In this document: positions 60,694 through 64,000 of the stretch, piece after piece
Numbering within the stretch: the first letter of the stretch is position 1
Layout: every line of letters begins with the position of its first letter
Source of the DNA: Halomonas sp. CUBES01
GTDB lineage: Bacteria; Pseudomonadota; Gammaproteobacteria; Pseudomonadales; Halomonadaceae
NCBI RefSeq assembly: GCF_020991005.1
Contig: NZ_JAJLLW010000001.1
Coordinates: forward strand, 62,001-126,000
Direction: 5' to 3'
Length of the DNA stretch: 64,000 nt
Notes under the pieces: generated by a model
The model's input: the letters and a program-made list of their open reading frames with translations, nothing else
The model's database searches: none
What the model was told of the DNA's origin: nothing
Position numbers and translations under genes: made by a program

Positions 60694-60845
60694 GGGTCAG
60701 TCGTCCACGGTTGTTGTTGCGATGCGTGTTGATGCAAGGGTCGCCGCACCGAAGGCGTGCGACCGCTGATCCCAGGCTAGCGAGCTGTTGGAACCCGCGC
60801 TTGTCTGCCCCTGACGAAAACCTGCCTCGCGCTGCCGCCGCGCGG

Positions 60846-62168
60846 CTAATCGAGCCACACCAGCGAAAGCGCCGGCACCAACACCACGATGGCGATACGC
60901 ACCATGTCCGCGCCGATGAACGGCAGGATGCCGCGGCTGACGGTGGCAAGCGAGGTGCCGTGGCTGTACTTCTGCACGATGAACAGGTTCATGCCCATGG
61001 GGGGCGTGATCAGGCCGATTTCCACCACCATCAGCGCGACGATGCCGAACCAGATCGACTTGGCGGTGTCGTCGAGGCCGAACAGGTCGAGCTCGAGAAT
61101 GATCGGATAGAAGATCGGAATGGTGAGCAGAATCATCGACAGCGAATCCATCACACAGCCCAGCAGCAGATAGATCAGCAGGATGATCAGCAGCACCGTC
61201 AGCGGCGCCAGGCCGCTGCCCATGATCCACTCCGCCAGCGCCGTGGGCAGTTGGCCGAGCGCCAGGCCGCTGTTCAGCAGGTCGGCGCCGACCACCACCA
61301 GGTAGATCATGGCGGTCGCCTCCGCGGTGCCCGCCAGACTGCGGTAGACGCCCTGCCAGCGCATGCCGCCGCGCCAGACGGCATAGAGACCGCAGGCAGC
61401 GGCGCCGATCGATGCGGCCTCGGTGAGGTTGGCCCAGCCGCCGTAGAGCCCGTAGATGACCACGGCGAAGATCACCAGTATCGGCGCGATATCGCCCAGG
61501 CTTGCCAGCCGCTCGCCCCAGCCGTAGCGTGGCGCCCGCTCGACGTCGCGCATTGTCCGCGTCGCCACGATGCGGATCACCACCAGATAGCCCGCCACTG
61601 CCAGCAATCCCGGCAGGATCGCCGCCATGAAGAGCGCGGCGATCGACTCTTGGGTCAGCACGGCGTAGACGATCAGCGGTACCGAGGGCGGGATCAGAAT
61701 CCCCAGGGTCCCTGCCGCGGCGATGGTGCCCGTGGCCAGTCGCTTGCCGTAGTGGTAACGCGCCAGTTCCGGCAGGGCCACCTGACTCATGGTGGTCGCC
61801 GTGGCCAGCGAGGAGCCACAGATGGCGCCGAAACCGGCGCAGGCCCCCGCCGCCGACATCGCCAACCCGCCCCGCCAGTGGCCAATCCAACTGGCACTGG
61901 CGCGGAACAGCGCCTTCGATAGCCCGCCGTGGATCGCGAATTGCCCCATCAGCACGAACATGGGAATGACCGCCAGGTCGTAGCTCGAGAATCGGGCATA
62001 AACGAGATTGTTGAGGGTGAACAGCAACGCCCGGGTATCGCCGTCATTGACCAGCCAGTAGCAGAGAGCCCCCGCCAGCAACATGGCGACCCCCACATGC
62101 CAGCGACAGCCCAGCATCACCAGCAGGACACCGAGCGCGATGGCGCCCACTTCCAGGCCACCGATCAT
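60846..62168 (-). CDS. dctM: TRAP transporter large permease (DctM)
   Basis: 440 aa, about twelve helices. DctM marks: SYDLAVIPMFVLMGQFA, ACAGFGAICGSSLATATTMSQVALPEL, GTLGILIPPSVPLIVYAVLT and TPPMGMNLFIVQ. It is the transport subunit driven by Na+ (usual in halophiles). The start overlaps the small permease stop by 4 bases. About 150 bases follow it before the porin. Confidence 0.95.
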   Translation of the reverse strand: MIGGLEVGAIALGVLLVMLGCRWHVGVAMLLAGALCYWLVNDGDTRALLFTLNNLVYARFSSYDLAVIPMFVLMGQFAIHGGLSKALFRASASWIGHWRGGLAMSAAGACAGFGAICGSSLATATTMSQVALPELARYHYGKRLATGTIAAAGTLGILIPPSVPLIVYAVLTQESIAALFMAAILPGLLAVAGYLVVIRIVATRTMRDVERAPRYGWGERLASLGDIAPILVIFAVVIYGLYGGWANLTEAASIGAAACGLYAVWRGGMRWQGVYRSLAGTAEATAMIYLVVVGADLLNSGLALGQLPTALAEWIMGSGLAPLTVLLIILLIYLLLGCVMDSLSMILLTIPIFYPIILELDLFGLDDTAKSIWFGIVALMVVEIGLITPPMGMNLFIVQKYSHGTSLATVSRGILPFIGADMVRIAIVVLVPALSLVWLD

Positions 62169-62671
62169 GGACGCTCTCCTCCCGTTGCCGCTTCCCTGGC
62201 GTCCCCGGTCAGTTGGAGAACGCTCTTATGGAGCGCGCAGACCCCGAGCAGAGCGAGGCCCGCCAGCATGGCGACCTGGGGGATCCATTGCGGAATGCCT
62301 AGTTGCACGCTCTGGGCGCCGTAGTCGAGGCTGTCGACGGCCAATAGCGCCGTTCGCCATACCAGCAACGCGCTGACCAGCGCCAGCATAAGGTGCGAGA
62401 TCGCCAGCAGGGCGCGATTGAGCCTGGCCGGGAAGAGCGTGGCAACGATATCGACCCGGATGTGTCGGTCGTTGACCTCGCACAGCGGCAGGAAACAGGC
62501 CACGGTGACCGCGACCAGCATCTGCAGCAGCTCGATGTCCCCCGTAATGGGCGTGGAGAAGAGCCGGCGGCCGAGCATCGAGACCAGCGACATGCCGATC
62601 GCCGTCATCAGCAGCACACCACCGACCATGGCCAGCGCCATTGCCGAGCGTTTCAATATGACACCCATCAT
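62165..62671 (-). CDS. dctQ: TRAP transporter small permease (DctQ)
   Basis: 168 aa from ATG 62671, 7 bases after GGAGG. Four hydrophobic helices with the DctQ pattern (GRRLFSTPITGDIELLQMLV; CEVNDRHIRVDIVATLFP). Partners DctM in the membrane. Confidence 0.93.
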   Translation of the reverse strand: MMGVILKRSAMALAMVGGVLLMTAIGMSLVSMLGRRLFSTPITGDIELLQMLVAVTVACFLPLCEVNDRHIRVDIVATLFPARLNRALLAISHLMLALVSALLVWRTALLAVDSLDYGAQSVQLGIPQWIPQVAMLAGLALLGVCALHKSVLQLTGDAREAATGGERP

Positions 62672-62722
62672 AAAGGCCTCCGTGCGCCTTCGGCACGCCA
62701 TTCGGTCAATCCGGTCATCGCG

Positions 62723-63799
62723 TCACTCCGCGCGTCGCAGGTCAGGGGCATGCTCGGCGACGACCGACGCGAGTTGCTCGACCAGTGCACCACGGTCAGT
62801 ATCGTTGTCGCCGGCGGCGATCCAGTCCTCGACGATGCCACGGGTGGCGTCGCGCATATCGTCATAGGCGGCGTCATCAAGCGTTATCATCGTCTGGTCG
62901 GGGTCGCCTTCCAGGCGTGTCTTGACCTTGTCGATCGCTTCGTCCCAGGCGCGGCCGAAGCGAACCGACAGCGTCTCTCCGCTCAGCGAATCGAGTACCT
63001 GACGCGCCTTCTCGGGTAGCCGGTCATAGCTTTGCTGGTTCATCAGCAGCGCCAGCACCGTCACCGTCGGCGTCGCCTGATCGGCCGCCGTCTCGATGTG
63101 GTAGCGGGTAACCTCGTCGAGTTTCGTCGGTGGCACGACTTCCCAGCCAGCCGATGCGCCATCGATAACGCCCTTGGCCAGTGTGTCGGCGATCTGGGCC
63201 GGTGGCATGCTCACCGCCGAGGCGCCGAGCATGTCGATCACGTTCGAGGCCATGCGCGTGGGCGCGCGCAGTCGCAGCCCCTGCATATCGGCGCGGTCGT
63301 GGACCGGGGTTTCCCGGGTATGGAAGACGCTGCCGCCATCGCTATGTACGGCGAGCACCTTGTAATCGGCAAAGTCCGCCGCGGCGGGCCCCTGGGTGAA
63401 TGCCCAGGCGATACGGCTGGCCTCGACGCCACCGGCAGGCAGCATGAAGGGCAGTTCCAGCGCCTCGCTGCGCGGGAAGCGACCTGCTGAATAACCCAGT
63501 GCGGTCCAGGCGACATCGACGACCCCGTTGCGCACCATGTCGGCGAGCTGCGCCGGGGTGCCGCCCAGTTGCATGGACGGGTATATCTGGCAGCGCAGCT
63601 CTCCCTCGGACTGGGTTTCGAGATCCTCGCACCAGGGCTCGATGACGTGCTGCTGGGCGTTGGACATCGCCGGCAGGAAATGCGCAATGCGCAGGGTGGT
63701 TGCCGCCGACGCCGCCTGGCTGGTCAAGCTGAGTACCAGACAGAGCCCCCACACCCGTTTCAAGCAGTGCATCATGGTTGCCGCGTTTTTCATTGTCAT
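62723..63799 (-). CDS. dctP: TRAP transporter substrate-binding protein (DctP)
   Basis: 358 aa from ATG 63799, after AGGAGGCAATCCA; longer in-frame reading is not supported. Signal peptide ends TSQAASA/ATT. Typical DctP core: IAHFLPAMSNAQQHVIEPW, LGGTPAQLADMVRNGVVDVAW, and QGLRLRAPTRMASNVIDMLG with the conserved Arg that binds a carboxylate. So the ligand probably has a carboxyl group. It is the first TRAP gene; dctQ follows after 51 bases. Confidence 0.93.
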   Translation of the reverse strand: MTMKNAATMMHCLKRVWGLCLVLSLTSQAASAATTLRIAHFLPAMSNAQQHVIEPWCEDLETQSEGELRCQIYPSMQLGGTPAQLADMVRNGVVDVAWTALGYSAGRFPRSEALELPFMLPAGGVEASRIAWAFTQGPAAADFADYKVLAVHSDGGSVFHTRETPVHDRADMQGLRLRAPTRMASNVIDMLGASAVSMPPAQIADTLAKGVIDGASAGWEVVPPTKLDEVTRYHIETAADQATPTVTVLALLMNQQSYDRLPEKARQVLDSLSGETLSVRFGRAWDEAIDKVKTRLEGDPDQTMITLDDAAYDDMRDATRGIVEDWIAAGDNDTDRGALVEQLASVVAEHAPDLRRAE

Positions 63800-63863
63800 T
63801 GGATTGCCTCCTAACTCCGTTGATAGGACCTCTGGGCGGGTGCCAGTCGCGACACCGGCGTCC

Positions 63864-64000
63864 TCAGGCCGGCAGCTTTGCCTCGCTCGCCACCAGGGCC
63901 AGCACGCCCTCTGCCCAGTCCAGCGCCACGTCCGAGGCGGCAAGCGCGCCGCTGGCATCGTGGCGGCCGTACTCCCCGATTTGCGTTGCACCGCAGGCTA
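63864..64000 (-). CDS. C-terminal fragment of an unidentified protein
   Basis: An open frame enters from the right edge and ends with TGA at 63864-63866. The last 45 residues include ACGATQIGEYGRHDASGALA and WAEGVLALVASEAKLPA, with coding-like composition. It is 64 bases upstream of dctP on the same strand. I do not recognise the family. Confidence 0.5.
   Translation of the reverse strand, partial: ACGATQIGEYGRHDASGALAASDVALDWAEGVLALVASEAKLPA

Noticed and set aside
60697-61890. Minus-strand open frame (397 codons) overlapping dctM in another frame
   Set aside because: Gly/Arg/His-rich out-of-frame product; dctM in the other frame has full family motifs.

Overview
The window looks like chromosomal DNA from a moderately halophilic gammaproteobacterium, most likely Halomonadaceae (Halomonas or a close relative). 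The grounds are acidic secreted proteins such as the GlnH-like binding protein, a NhaD Na+/H+ antiporter, Pseudomonas-like Crc, HemJ-type haem synthesis, and the order glnHPQ - origin - mnmG - rsmG - parA - parB - atpIBEFHAGDC. This is inferred from gene content and order only. I saw no rRNA, tRNA, CRISPR array, IS element or phage.

Layout. 1-1072: end of hemW and rdgB (minus strand). 1.3-5.6 kb: an A+T-richer curli locus, csgD-csgE-csgF-csgG then two curlin genes, all on the plus strand and without csgC. 5.6-10.4 kb: minus-strand small secreted protein, hemL, thiD, hemJ and a ClC transporter with CBS domains. 10.5-14.6 kb: argC, erpA and a glutamine-type ABC importer. 14.6-15.1 kb: the probable chromosomal origin (eight DnaA-box-like sites plus an A+T-rich tract). 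15.1-26.7 kb: mnmG, rsmG, parA, parB and the full F1Fo ATP synthase operon. 26.8-46 kb: housekeeping and transport genes (mgtE, a CDF metal exporter, uppP, apbE, glmU, glmS, nhaD, a two-component system, cytochrome c, rep, trmL, pyrE, crc, rph), then yicC at 46.2-47.1 kb. 47.3-52.3 kb: dabA-dabB (inorganic carbon accumulation) and a divergent NhaR-like regulator. 52.5-64 kb: an accessory catabolic island.

The catabolic island holds an ornithine-cyclodeaminase-fold protein, a Rid-family protein, an FAD-dependent amine/amino-acid oxidase, an EutR-like and a FeaR-like AraC regulator, a FeaB-like aldehyde dehydrogenase, a porin and a complete TRAP transporter. A coherent reading is amine -> imine (FAD oxidase) -> aldehyde (Rid hydrolysis) -> carboxylate (dehydrogenase), probably for an arylethylamine, with uptake genes alongside. 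The first gene begins with an AACAACAA tract at its start codon, the kind of site bound by Hfq/Crc, and crc itself lies about 7 kb away, so carbon-catabolite control is a testable idea.

The points most worth a second look are the amine island, the origin, the catalytically empty ExoIII-fold Crc, the DabAB/NhaR-like pair, the curli arrangement with a possible accessory protein, and a degenerate hexamer repeat between atpB and atpE.
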